Positions 29,300 through 36,733 of a DNA stretch of 39,163 nucleotides are shown here, in pieces. The stretch comes from CAZGHF01 sp043797305 (GTDB lineage Bacteria; Patescibacteriota; Minisyncoccia; UBA6257; GWB1-50-10): assembly GCA_043797305.1 (NCBI GenBank), contig JAZDPW010000021.1, positions 1-39,163 on the forward strand, read 5' to 3'. The first letter of the stretch is position 1, and the number at the start of each line of letters is the position of its first letter. The position numbers and the translations under genes are program-made. The notes beneath the pieces were generated by a model. It was not told the DNA's origin, made no database searches, and worked only from the letters and a program-made list of their open reading frames with translations.

Positions 29300-30370
29300 A
29301 TGGAACCCCTGGCTTCAAAAATCAGGCCGAAAAGTTTGGATGGATTCGTGGGCCAAGAACATTTGGTGGGCCCCGGCAACCCCTCGATGGGGCTCGGGGC
29401 GGGACCGCTCCGGATTGCGATTGAACAAAAGCACCTGTTCTCCTTCATTTTATGGGGACCGCCCGGCTGCGGTAAAACGACTCTGGCCCGGATTTATGCG
29501 AATGCCCTGGAAGCCGATTATCATGAACTTTCGGCAGTTTCGGCCGGGAAAGACGATATTAAGAAAATATTGGGCGAGGGTCGCGCGCGGGCCGCTGCAA
29601 GAGGGAGTCTCCGGGGCGACGCCCAAGTCTTACCCTCTTTCACCGACCCGCGCGCTCCCACACCAAAAATCCTGTTTTTGGATGAAATCCACCGTTTCAA
29701 CAAGGCACAGCAGGATTTTCTTCTGCCTTCCGTGGAAACCGGCGCTCTTACTTTAATCGGCGCCACGACCGAGAATCCCAGTTTCGAAGTTATTGCGCCG
29801 CTTCTTTCCCGTTGCCGGGTTTTTGTTTTGAATGAACTCTCTGAAAAAGAAATGACCGCTATCATCGAGCGGACCGGTTTTACGATGGACAAGGAAGCAA
29901 ATGACTGGCTGATTAGGATGGCCGGCGGCGACGCTCGCCAAGCCATCACTGTCATCGAAAACGCCATGAAATTGTACGGTGAGCTTACCGTGCAAAACTT
30001 GAAAGATACCATTCAGAACAAGTTTCTCCGCTACGACAAAAAGCCGACGAGCACTACAACACCATATCCGCCTTCATCAAATCAATGCGGGCGAGCCAGC
30101 CGGACGCCGCTCTTTATTACCTTGCCCGGATGGTCGAAGCCGGTGAAGACCCAAAATTCATCGCCCGGCGGATGGTGGTTTTCGCTTCGGAGGACGTCGG
30201 CCTCGCCGACCCGGGGGCGCTTGCGGTCGCAAACGGCGTTTTTCGGGCGGTGGAGACCATCGGCTACCCCGAATGCGCCATCAACCTTGCCCACGGTGCG
30301 AGCTACTTGTCGCTCGCCCCGAAGAGCCGCGATTCCTACAACGCTTATTTTGCCGCCGTGGAAGATGTGA
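29300..30370 (+). CDS. rarA: RarA/MgsA AAA+ ATPase, 5' part (frameshifted)
   Basis: RarA handles stalled replication forks and is a clamp-loader relative. This part begins MEPLASKIRPKSLDGFVGQEHL and has Walker A WGPPGCGKTTLARI, Walker B LFLDEIHRFNKAQQDFLLP and sensor-1 LIGATTENPSFEV. Homology continues to LRYDKK at about 30042. Then the frame switches: the family sequence (DEHYNTISAF...) carries on in the -1 frame. Residues after that point in this frame are not family sequence. The start is at 29300, after rejecting a longer frame that runs back through cassette F's terminator. Confidence 0.88.
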   Translation: MEPLASKIRPKSLDGFVGQEHLVGPGNPSMGLGAGPLRIAIEQKHLFSFILWGPPGCGKTTLARIYANALEADYHELSAVSAGKDDIKKILGEGRARAAARGSLRGDAQVLPSFTDPRAPTPKILFLDEIHRFNKAQQDFLLPSVETGALTLIGATTENPSFEVIAPLLSRCRVFVLNELSEKEMTAIIERTGFTMDKEANDWLIRMAGGDARQAITVIENAMKLYGELTVQNLKDTIQNKFLRYDKKPTSTTTPYPPSSNQCGRASRTPLFITLPGWSKPVKTQNSSPGGWWFSLRRTSASPTRGRLRSQTAFFGRWRPSATPNAPSTLPTVRATCRSPRRAAIPTTLILPPWKM

Positions 30371-30537
30371 AAGAGCATGGTAATTTGCCGGTTCCCTTAA
30401 AAATCCGTAACTCTCCGACCAAACTCATGAAAGAGCTGGGTTACGGCAAAGGTTACGAGAAATACTCCGAAGAAAGCTTTTTGCCGGAGGAGATTAAGGA
30501 CAAAAAGTATTTGGAATTGAGAAAGCAAAAACAATAA
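30043..30537 (+). CDS. rarA: RarA/MgsA, 3' part (in the -1 frame)
   Basis: Reading from 30043 gives ADEHYNTISAFIKSMRASQPDAALYYLARMVEAGEDPKFIARRMVVFASEDVGLAD, the RarA C-terminal tetramerisation domain, then IRNSPTKLMKELGYGKGY and the stop. An ATG at 30085 could restart translation, but would lack the start of the domain. One missing A in the AAAAAG run at 30038-30043 explains the break. The possibilities are a sequencing or assembly error, a true mutation, or ribosomal slippage on AAA-AAG. A single full-length protein is most likely. Confidence 0.85.
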   Translation, partial: ADEHYNTISAFIKSMRASQPDAALYYLARMVEAGEDPKFIARRMVVFASEDVGLADPGALAVANGVFRAVETIGYPECAINLAHGASYLSLAPKSRDSYNAYFAAVEDVKEHGNLPVPLKIRNSPTKLMKELGYGKGYEKYSEESFLPEEIKDKKYLELRKQKQ

Positions 30538-30561
30538 TCCCGCCCCCTCCACCGGCGGGAT
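30537..30561 (+). other. Stem-loop after rarA
   Basis: ATCCCGCC (30537-30544) pairs with GGCGGGAT (30554-30561). No T-run follows, so it is not a classical terminator. It may protect or end the rarA transcript by another route. Confidence 0.5.
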
Positions 30562-30586
30562 AAGAAATTAGAAAAGATTCATTAGC

Positions 30587-31549
30587 GTGAAATTAAATAA
30601 AAAAAGGACTTTTGTTTTATATCCCAAGCCGCCTTTCAATTTTGACGCGACGGTGTTCAAGCCCTCCCACTATCCGGACCCTCTCAAAGTCTATGAGCCG
30701 GGCAAGTACTGGTTTGCCCTAAGATTCGGGAGCCGGATTTACGGCATAAAATTATTGAACAAGGGGACGATTGGAAATCCCAAGATTCAGGTCGTAATTT
30801 TTTCAAGAAAGCCCTTGAATAGGGAGGAAGCAAAACGGATTGTCGCGGAAGTCGGCTACCGCTTCGAGTTTGACCGGGACGTTTCGGAATTTTACAAAAA
30901 ATTCAAAAACGACAAAGTTCTCCGTCCGTTTCTCAAGAAATGGCGGGGGATGAGAATGGTTTGCGCCCAGGATTTGTACGGGCTTTTGATGATTCTGATT
31001 TTTCTTCAAAACACGATGGTGCGGAGAACCGTTCAGATGACGAAAGCCATGCTTTCCAGATACGGCGTAAGGGTTGATTTCGACAAAAGACGGGTATTTT
31101 GTTTCTGGCAGCCGAAAGAGATGCTGGAAGTTCCGGAGAAGGATTTACGAGCGTTAAAAGTCGGTTATCGGGCGAAGCTCTTCATCAAAACTTCGGAAAC
31201 TTTCGTCAAAGAAAAAATTGACGAGTTTGCCCTGCGCCGCCTGCCCAAAGAGATGATTAAAAAAGAACTGCTGAAAATTTACGGCGTCGGGCCCGAAACT
31301 GCGAGGGGCTTGCTCCACGAATGTTTCCATTCCTGGGGCGACTTGGAGCACGTGGCGCCGTGGCAGCAAAAGATTTATTCCAGATTGCTTTTCAACAAAA
31401 AGCTGGTGCCTGCCGGGAAGATTATTAAATATGCCCACAAGAAATGGGGTAAGTGGGCAACTTTAGCCACTCATTATATTTGGGAAGACATATTTTGGCG
31501 GAGAAAGAACGAGAAAATTCCGTGGCTGGAAAAAGAGATAAGGTTATAA
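30587..31549 (+). CDS. HhH-GPD DNA glycosylase (AlkA/OGG-like)
   Basis: This 320-residue protein removes damaged bases, judging from its family. It has an N-terminal part resembling an AlkA/OGG beta-domain (residues 1-100) and the helical region with CAQDLYGLLMILIFLQNTMVRRTVQMTKAML. The helix-hairpin-helix is LLKIYGVGPETARGLL, followed by SWGDLEHVAPWQQKIYSRLLF. The aspartate in the last segment may be the catalytic one, but alignment is needed. The lesion specificity is not inferable. Translation starts at GTG 30587. Confidence 0.8.
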   Translation: MKLNKKRTFVLYPKPPFNFDATVFKPSHYPDPLKVYEPGKYWFALRFGSRIYGIKLLNKGTIGNPKIQVVIFSRKPLNREEAKRIVAEVGYRFEFDRDVSEFYKKFKNDKVLRPFLKKWRGMRMVCAQDLYGLLMILIFLQNTMVRRTVQMTKAMLSRYGVRVDFDKRRVFCFWQPKEMLEVPEKDLRALKVGYRAKLFIKTSETFVKEKIDEFALRRLPKEMIKKELLKIYGVGPETARGLLHECFHSWGDLEHVAPWQQKIYSRLLFNKKLVPAGKIIKYAHKKWGKWATLATHYIWEDIFWRRKNEKIPWLEKEIRL

Positions 31550-31578
31550 TAAGCTGTAGAAATTGAGAGAATAAATTC

Positions 31579-31974
31579 ATGCAAACCTACCAGGAATTTT
31601 ATCAGGCAATAGAAAAGCCGTTTTTCGCCCCGCCGGACTGGCTCTTCGGAACGGCGTGGGGGATTATCTATCCGCTCATTACGATTGCTTTCATTTACAC
31701 CTGCGTTCTCGTAATCCGGAAAAAAGTTCCGAATAGCCTTCTCTGGGTTTTAATCGTAAACCTCATCGCCAATGCGCTTTTCACGCCGATTCAACTGGGG
31801 CTTTCCGCGCTCTGGCCGGCTTCACTCGATATTCTGGTCATTCTCGGCACGCTTGCGTTTTTCGAATGGAAAATTTGGCGCTACTCAAAAACCGCGTTCT
31901 TTTTGCTCTTGCCCTACCTTTTGTGGGGCGCTTTCGCGACAATTTTGCAGATTACGATAACTTTCATTAATTAG
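31579..31974 (+). CDS. tspO: TspO/MBR family membrane protein
   Basis: This 131-residue protein has five hydrophobic helices. It opens KPFFAPPDWLFGTAWGIIYPLI, matching the family's PP..W.F...W...Y. It ends LLPYLLWGAFATILQITITFIN, matching the conserved W..FA..LN-type end. TspO proteins bind porphyrins and related ligands and are common in CPR and archaea. It is four bases upstream of the first HAD-like gene. Confidence 0.92.
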   Translation: MQTYQEFYQAIEKPFFAPPDWLFGTAWGIIYPLITIAFIYTCVLVIRKKVPNSLLWVLIVNLIANALFTPIQLGLSALWPASLDILVILGTLAFFEWKIWRYSKTAFFLLLPYLLWGAFATILQITITFIN

Positions 31975-31978
31975 ATTC

Positions 31979-32362
31979 ATGAAAACAATTTTAGTTGATG
32001 CAGTACATACCTTCGTGATTGAGGGCGAGGGTATTTTTGAAGCGATGCACGAATTGCTCGAGCGGTATCCGAACAGAAAGATAATTCTTACGAATGCGGA
32101 AGACGAGCGAATGAAAGAATTCGGCCTGAATGATATGCCTTACGAAGTGTTTACTCTCAGGCGCAATCCCGAAAAAACCAACCCCGAATATTATGAAAAG
32201 ATGCTCGCGCATTTCGGCCTGAAGCCGGAAGACGTGGTTTATTTCGAGCACGACGAAAAAGCTGTAAGAAACGCTAAGTCGCTGGGAATTACCGCTTATC
32301 ATTACGACAGCAGGAAAAAAGACCTGGTCGCTTTAGAAAATTTCTTAAACGAGAACTTATAA
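31979..32362 (+). CDS. HAD-like protein 1 (degenerate catalytic motifs)
   Basis: This 127-residue protein has the HAD order of elements without a capping domain: ILVDAVHTFVI (motif I), IILTNAEDE (motif II), NPEKT (motif III lysine) and VVYFEHDEKAVRNAKSLGI (motif IV). The second aspartate of DxD is missing, and motif IV has EHDE instead of DD, so phosphatase activity is doubtful. It is about two-thirds identical to the gene at 32669. Cassette G lies between them. Confidence 0.8.
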   Translation: MKTILVDAVHTFVIEGEGIFEAMHELLERYPNRKIILTNAEDERMKEFGLNDMPYEVFTLRRNPEKTNPEYYEKMLAHFGLKPEDVVYFEHDEKAVRNAKSLGITAYHYDSRKKDLVALENFLNENL

Positions 32363-32379
32363 TCCCCATCGGCATTCTA

Positions 32380-32408
32380 TTGACGGGATGGGTACAGAAG
32401 TGTTATTC
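32380..32408 (+). promoter_or_regulatory. Promoter of cassette G (TTGACG-N17-TTATTC)
   Basis: TTGACG (32380-32385), 17 bases, TTATTC (32403-32408). The -35 and spacing match the other cassettes. The -10 is weaker. A CAGGAGGCGAG site precedes the ATG. Confidence 0.55.
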
Positions 32409-32435
32409 CGAGTATAGCTCTCACAGGAGGCGAGC

Positions 32436-32564
32436 ATGCTCGGATTTGAGTTGGCGTGGCGGGCGCTACCGTTCTTAATCGGACTGGTCGTGGCGATATG
32501 GGCCACGCTTGTCGGCTTGTTCATCGGAGCACTAGTCCTCGATTGGAGGTACCATTGCTCATGA
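32436..32564 (+). CDS. 42-residue membrane peptide of cassette G
   Basis: The frame encodes MLGFELAWRALPFLIGLVVA and continues through a hydrophobic helix to ALVLDWRYHCS. It is a homologue of the cassette F peptide 3.3 kb upstream. AGGAGG lies six bases before the ATG. The gene sits exactly between the two HAD paralogues, with its own promoter and terminator. The function is unknown. Confidence 0.75.
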   Translation: MLGFELAWRALPFLIGLVVAIWATLVGLFIGALVLDWRYHCS

Positions 32565-32590
32565 ATGAGGCTAGCCGGCGAGAAACGCAA

Positions 32591-32628
32591 GAGGGCGACC
32601 CCTACTAAGGGCCGTCCTCTCTCGTTTT
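32591..32628 (+). terminator. Intrinsic terminator of cassette G
   Basis: GAGGGCGACCC (32591-32601) pairs with GGGCCGTCCTC (32609-32619) with one wobble and one mismatch, followed by TCTCGTTTTA. It resembles the other cassette terminators in stem sequence. Confidence 0.8.
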
Positions 32629-32656
32629 ACGTTTTAAATTTTAAGGTGTTTTAAGG

Positions 32657-32662
32657 TAGAAT
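32657..32662 (+). promoter_or_regulatory. -10 box for leaderless HAD-like gene 2
   Basis: TAGAAT, then six bases (GAATTC), then ATG. No ribosome site is present. This gives the second HAD gene its own start after the cassette terminator. Confidence 0.55.
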
Positions 32663-32668
32663 GAATTC

Positions 32669-33064
32669 ATGAAAACGATTCTTGTTGATGCGGTTGATAC
32701 CCTCGTAATAGAAACAAGGGAGGGGAATTTTGGGATTTTCGGGGAAATGTACGGTTTGCTCGAAACTTTTCCGAACCGGAAGATTATTCTCACAAGCGCC
32801 GACGACGGGCAATTCGGGAAATTCGGTTTGGATAAGATGCCCTACGAGGTTTTTACCTTAAAGCACAATCCCGAAAAGACCGACCTCGAATACTACCGGA
32901 GGATGCTCGCGCATTTCGAATTGAAACCGGAAGATGTGGTTTATTTCGAGCACGCCGAAAAAGCCGTAAAAAGCGCCCAATCGCTGGGGATCGTCGCTTA
33001 TCATTACGACAGCGAGAAAAAGGATTTGACCGCTTTGAAGAGTTTTTTGAGTGAGAATCTTTAG
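32669..33064 (+). CDS. HAD-like protein 2 (degenerate catalytic motifs)
   Basis: This 131-residue paralogue of the gene at 31979 shares MPYEVFTL, NPEKT, LKPEDVVYFEH and YHYDS. Motif I reads VDAVDTLVI, with the aspartates three apart instead of two. Motif IV is FEHAEKAV, so it also looks catalytically weak. A tandem duplication produced the pair. The first copy follows tspO, and this one starts a new transcript. Confidence 0.8.
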   Translation: MKTILVDAVDTLVIETREGNFGIFGEMYGLLETFPNRKIILTSADDGQFGKFGLDKMPYEVFTLKHNPEKTDLEYYRRMLAHFELKPEDVVYFEHAEKAVKSAQSLGIVAYHYDSEKKDLTALKSFLSENL

Positions 33065-33099
33065 TCCCCATTTTTCTCGACCGGGGATATCGGGAGTAG

Positions 33100-33105
33100 T
33101 ATAAT
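33100..33105 (+). promoter_or_regulatory. -10 box for leaderless membrane protein gene
   Basis: A perfect TATAAT is followed by six bases and ATG at 33112, with no room for a ribosome site. Confidence 0.6.
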
Positions 33106-33111
33106 AGGTTT

Positions 33112-34521
33112 ATGAAAAACGAGGAACTTTCCAGATACGTAAAGGACCAGCTGGAAAAGGGAACAAGTCCCGATGAGATAAAAAACGCCCTCAGGTCCGC
33201 CGGTTGGCGGGAGGAATATATAGCTTCCGCTTTCCCCGGCGGAGGGGCGCTCGGTCATTTCCCCGGCGCATTCGAAACGATGGGCCAGGCATGGAAGATT
33301 TATAAGGAAAGATTTTTCACTCTTTTAGGAGTGTTTTTTATTTCCCTAATTATCCCCATAGCCCTGTCTTTCATAACTTCGTCAAAGCTGTTTGTCGGCA
33401 TGGGTTCGGGAATGTCTCAGCTTTTGATATTGCTGGTTGTTTCCCTCGCCATTGGGATAATATTTTGGCTGGTTTTTTCCTGGGGGCAAGCTTCTCTGAT
33501 TTACGCCGTTAAAGACCACGCCGAGAAGATAGGGATTCTTGAGTCGTTCCGCCGAGGCCGGAGTAAAATTCTGCCTTATTTTTGGGTATACATACTACTA
33601 AGCTTGATAATAACCGGCGGCTTTTTACTGTTTCTCGTCCCGGGCGTCATTTTTGCCGTTTGGACTTTGCTGGCTCCATTCGTTTTGGTGGCGGAGAACG
33701 ACCGAGGGTTGAAAGCCCTCGTAAAGAGCCGGGAGTACGTTAGAGGACATTGGTGGGGAGTATTTTGGCGTTTCCTTTTCATATTGATTGTGTTATTGAT
33801 TCCTTCTCTCGGCATTTCTTTCATTGTTTCGCTCGCAACGCCCGATATCGTAAGTCAGATTGTAAATTTTATCGTCAGTCTGCTTATCGGTTCCTTGGGC
33901 GTCGTCTATTCGTTCCAGGTTTATAAAAATCTGAAAGATTTCAAAGGGGAAGTCGTCATAGCGCCACGGAACAAAACGAGAAAGGTATTTATCGTTTTTG
34001 CCGTTTTGGCTCCGATACTTTTACTTTTGGCCTTGGTATTTGTTTTTCTTTCTTCCAGCTTGTCCGGCTTGCTGTTTTTGAAGGCGGTTGAAAATAATCA
34101 GACGCCTTCGGAAGTTTTCAATTTTAGCGATACATCATTGCCGGGAGATCAAGGTTCCGGTCAGTTTGACATCAATATTCTTTACCCCTCCGAGTCGGAA
34201 ACGAAAACTGCCCAAGAAACGGCTGATGACAGCCGCAAGGTTAGCGATGCCATGTTTGTACTTTTTACTCTCGGGAGATTTTATGAAGAGAACGGTCGTT
34301 TCCCGGCAGTTCTCGAGGAGCTGACGCCAAAATATATTTCGTCTATTCCCGCTTCGATAGATGTTTATAATTCCGAAAATTGCCCATCACCGGGCGCGGA
34401 TTTCGTTTTAAGGACATTATTATCCGACAGAAGCAACCCCGCGCTTCTCGCGGATCACGATGGGGCATTGTGCGGTATTGACTGTAACGACGATATCGGG
34501 GCTTATTGCGCGACGCGATGA
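33112..34521 (+). CDS. Polytopic membrane protein with pilin-like C-terminal region
   Basis: This 469-residue protein begins with a short helical domain (SRYVKDQLEKGTSPDEIKNALRSAGWREEYI), common at the start of CPR membrane proteins. About six membrane helices follow (residues 60-290), with the phrase FSWGQASLIYAVKDHAEKIGILESFRRGR recalling DUF975/GlpQ-like membrane domains. One more helix lies near residues 285-310. The last 120 residues are soluble (DAMFVLFTLGRFYEENGRFPAVLEELTPKYISSIP), like the periodic part of type IV pilins. The function is unknown. It overlaps the cupin gene by four bases. Confidence 0.75.
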   Translation: MKNEELSRYVKDQLEKGTSPDEIKNALRSAGWREEYIASAFPGGGALGHFPGAFETMGQAWKIYKERFFTLLGVFFISLIIPIALSFITSSKLFVGMGSGMSQLLILLVVSLAIGIIFWLVFSWGQASLIYAVKDHAEKIGILESFRRGRSKILPYFWVYILLSLIITGGFLLFLVPGVIFAVWTLLAPFVLVAENDRGLKALVKSREYVRGHWWGVFWRFLFILIVLLIPSLGISFIVSLATPDIVSQIVNFIVSLLIGSLGVVYSFQVYKNLKDFKGEVVIAPRNKTRKVFIVFAVLAPILLLLALVFVFLSSSLSGLLFLKAVENNQTPSEVFNFSDTSLPGDQGSGQFDINILYPSESETKTAQETADDSRKVSDAMFVLFTLGRFYEENGRFPAVLEELTPKYISSIPASIDVYNSENCPSPGADFVLRTLLSDRSNPALLADHDGALCGIDCNDDIGAYCATR

Positions 34522-34937
34522 TTAGCAATATGGACAATATGAAAGGCTACGTTGGGGACATAAACAAGGAAACGAAAGAAAACGATTATTTCCGCCGGGT
34601 TTTGTATACGGCAAAATCGAGCCAGCTTGTAGTGATGAGCCTGAAGCCGAATGAGGATATCGGCGAGGAGGTTCACGAAGACGGCGACCAATTCATCCGC
34701 CTTGAAGAAGGCGAGGGACTCGCGGTTTTGGACGGCGTGGAGCACAAGATTGCCGACGACTATGCCGTGGTCATTCCGGTCGGCACCAAACACAATATCT
34801 TGAACACTTCGGCCGACCGGCCGATGAAACTCTATACCATCTATTCGCCGCCCCATCACCGCGACGGAGTGATTCACGAAACGAAAGAAGCGGCGATGAA
34901 AGACGACGAACATTTCGACGGCAAGACCACGGAATAA
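34518..34937 (+). CDS. Cupin-domain protein
   Basis: This 139-residue protein is a single beta-barrel. The first cupin motif is GEEVHEDGDQFIRLEEGEG and the second is VVIPVGTKHNILNTSADRPMKLYTIYSPPHH, with candidate metal ligands His and Glu. The substrate is unknown. The ATG at 34518 sits in ATGA with the previous stop; a TTG 12 bases earlier or an ATG 12 bases later are less likely. Confidence 0.85.
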   Translation: MISNMDNMKGYVGDINKETKENDYFRRVLYTAKSSQLVVMSLKPNEDIGEEVHEDGDQFIRLEEGEGLAVLDGVEHKIADDYAVVIPVGTKHNILNTSADRPMKLYTIYSPPHHRDGVIHETKEAAMKDDEHFDGKTTE

Positions 34938-34964
34938 ACGCCGACTTGCCCTCAAAATAAACTC

Positions 34965-35228
34965 ATGAGCGTTGAAAAACCGGAAAGTAATACAGAGCCG
35001 GAGAAAGGCCCGGAGAGGGCGAGCGATATGGAATTAATGGAATTCGCCGGGTTTCTCATGAAACACATTGATAATCCATGCGAAGTTGAAGTTGCTCCGG
35101 GTGATATAGGGAACAGAAGGGATTTTTATCTCAGAGAGGCGGAACGGTTGCTTGGTAGAATGACCGACCCCGAAGCGAAGAAGATTTTGCAGGCAAAGAT
35201 AGTGGAGTATAAATCTCCCGACCAATGA
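34965..35228 (+). CDS. Small hypothetical protein
   Basis: This 87-residue protein was not recognised. The N-terminal third is charged and low-complexity (EKPESNTEPEKGPERASD); the rest is helical (MELMEFAGFLMKHID, FYLREAERLLGRMTDPEAKKILQAKI). It lies 27 bases after the cupin gene and ends just before a terminator. The frame is plausible but unsupported by homology. Confidence 0.55.
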   Translation: MSVEKPESNTEPEKGPERASDMELMEFAGFLMKHIDNPCEVEVAPGDIGNRRDFYLREAERLLGRMTDPEAKKILQAKIVEYKSPDQ

Positions 35229-35248
35229 TTAATGGTAGAACGGAAATC

Positions 35249-35274
35249 AAAAAGAGCCCCGAAGGGCTCTTTTT
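35249..35274. terminator. Bidirectional intrinsic terminator
   Basis: AAAAAGAGCCC (35249-35259) pairs with GGGCTCTTTTT (35264-35274) around a CGAA tetraloop. T-runs occur in both directions, so it ends the forward operon and the reverse gene at 35290-35472. Confidence 0.93.
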
Positions 35275-35289
35275 GTTTTATTCGTATCC

Positions 35290-35472
35290 TTACCGTCTGT
35301 CGCCGAATTGCATCCGTTTTTCACGGTGGCAATCACGACAAAGCAGCTGGTCTACTCTTGACGGATCCGGCTCAAAAGGCAGTTCGGTAATTTCCTTGTT
35401 GCACTTCGAGCACTTCCAGTTTCCTTGATACATCTTTCTCTGGAAACCGCCATTGTCTCTATTAAACGCCAT
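35290..35472 (-). CDS. Small zinc-ribbon protein (GNWKCSKCNKEITELPF family)
   Basis: This 60-residue protein has C-x2-C (CSKC) and C-x2-C (CRDC) joined by ITELPFEPDPSRVDQLL, a form very common in CPR genomes. Zinc binding is inferred. It is on the reverse strand and ends at the shared terminator. No annotated function is known. Confidence 0.85.
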   Translation of the reverse strand: MAFNRDNGGFQRKMYQGNWKCSKCNKEITELPFEPDPSRVDQLLCRDCHREKRMQFGDRR

Positions 35473-35688
35473 CTTGCTCTTATCTATTCATTATTTTCGC
35501 GACCTTTCTTTGAGCAAAGACGACGTATGTTCGATACCGTTCGGTTTGACTCAAATATCTTTCGATTCTTCCATTGTAGACCATTATCTATTAAAAGTCA
35601 AGCCCCAGGGCGGAGCTGGGATTTGGCGGGATTTGGTAGAATGAATGAAAGGTCGTTTTAGTAAGTTTAAACTCAAATTTTTACAAAT

Positions 35689-35916
35689 ATGCATTGGGGA
35701 TTAAATTGTCCTTGGGACAGCTGGTTTTGGGGAATCGGCGGATTGCTTTTCGCGGTTCTCATCGCTTGGAGCCTCATTTGGAAGGGACTTGCTCTTTGGA
35801 AGGCCGCCAAGGAGAGTCACAAGGTTTGGTTCATCGCTCTTCTTCTCATCAACACGGTCGGTATCCTGGAGATTCTCTACATTTACGTCTTCAGCAAGAA
35901 GAAGTGGGCGGCGTAG
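35689..35916 (+). CDS. DUF5652 membrane protein
   Basis: This 75-residue protein has two membrane helices (WFWGIGGLLFAVLIAWSLIW and WFIALLLINTVGILEILYIYVF). They are separated by the conserved KGLALWKAAKESHKV. The family is typical of Patescibacteria and of unknown function. A TAGAAT box at 35637-35642 precedes a 46-base leader. A stretch from 35473 to 35636 holds no gene and probably carries the two divergent promoters. Confidence 0.9.
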   Translation: MHWGLNCPWDSWFWGIGGLLFAVLIAWSLIWKGLALWKAAKESHKVWFIALLLINTVGILEILYIYVFSKKKWAA

Positions 35917-35917
35917 C

Positions 35918-36508
35918 ATGAAGAACAAAGCGGTTTATATAATTTTGGCGATTCTCGTCGTCGCGTTTGGGGTTTGGTATTTTTGGCCCGCCGGAGAGCC
36001 GGACGGGGCCTTGATTTTCTGCACAATGGACGCCAAGCTTTGTCCCGACGGTTCTTATGTCGGACGGGTGGGACCGAATTGCGAATTCGCGCCTTGCCCC
36101 GAGGCGGATACAAAAACGGTGGAATTGTTTTATTACAATCCGGAACTCGACAAGGACGAAACAGGCAACGTTGCTTGCAGCCGAAAGGGATTGGAACCGG
36201 TCGAGCGGGAGATACCGGTAACCAAGACGCCGATTCAGGATACGATAAAACTTTTGCTTGCCGGGGAATTGACCGCCGAGGAGCGGGCGCGGGGGATAAA
36301 TACCGAATATCCTTTGCCGGGATTTACGCTCGAAGGCGCTTCGCTAAAAGACGGTACTCTGACGCTCGAGTTTAACGACTCGGAGAACCGAGCGGTGGGC
36401 GGCTCCTGCCGGGTCGGCGTTTTGTGGTTCCAGATAGAGGCGACGGCGAAACAATTCCCGGAAGTAAGCGAGGTCCGGTTTTTGCCCGAAGAAATTTTTC
36501 AGCCGTAA
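35918..36508 (+). CDS. GerMN-domain exported protein
   Basis: This 196-residue protein has an N-terminal membrane or signal segment (AVYIILAILVVAFGVWYFW). A small cysteine-rich stretch follows (CTMDAKLCPDGSYVGRVGPNCEFAPCP), a motif that recurs in CPR surface proteins. The GerMN fold comes next (TVELFYYNPELDK..., TPIQDTIKLLLAGELTAEERARGINTEYP, ATAKQFPEVSEVRF). GerMN is named from Gram-positive spore germination but is wide in non-sporulating phyla. The start at 35918 follows the DUF5652 stop by one base. Confidence 0.85.
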   Translation: MKNKAVYIILAILVVAFGVWYFWPAGEPDGALIFCTMDAKLCPDGSYVGRVGPNCEFAPCPEADTKTVELFYYNPELDKDETGNVACSRKGLEPVEREIPVTKTPIQDTIKLLLAGELTAEERARGINTEYPLPGFTLEGASLKDGTLTLEFNDSENRAVGGSCRVGVLWFQIEATAKQFPEVSEVRFLPEEIFQP

Positions 36509-36511
36509 GCG

Positions 36512-36733
36512 ATGACGAAGATTTTCATAAAAGCCAAGCCGAATTCCAAAACCGAGGAAGTTCGGCAGATTGACGACAACCATTTCACGGTGAGCGTGAA
36601 AGAACCGGCCCAGGAAGGAAAAGCCAACAAGGCGATTTTAAAGGCGCTCGCCGGTTATCTCGGCTTGCCGGCTTCACGGCTCGAGATTACCTCCGGTTTC
36701 AGTTCCAAAACGAAAGTAATAGAGATCGGTTAG
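36512..36733 (+). CDS. DUF167 (YggU-like) protein
   Basis: This 73-residue protein has the family pattern IKAKPNSKTEEV...FTVSVKEPAQEGKANKAILKALAGYLGLPASRLEITSGFSSKTKVIEI. It is a small alpha/beta protein of unknown role. It starts three bases after the GerMN gene. Its stop overlaps the stop of the reverse-strand glycosyltransferase by four bases. Confidence 0.93.
   Translation: MTKIFIKAKPNSKTEEVRQIDDNHFTVSVKEPAQEGKANKAILKALAGYLGLPASRLEITSGFSSKTKVIEIG

Noticed and set aside
30038..30043. Programmed -1 frameshift in rarA
   Set aside because: Not accepted as the leading explanation: the slippery site is C-AAA-AAG, not A-AAA-AAG, and I see no clear stimulatory hairpin or upstream SD; a one-base error or mutation is simpler.
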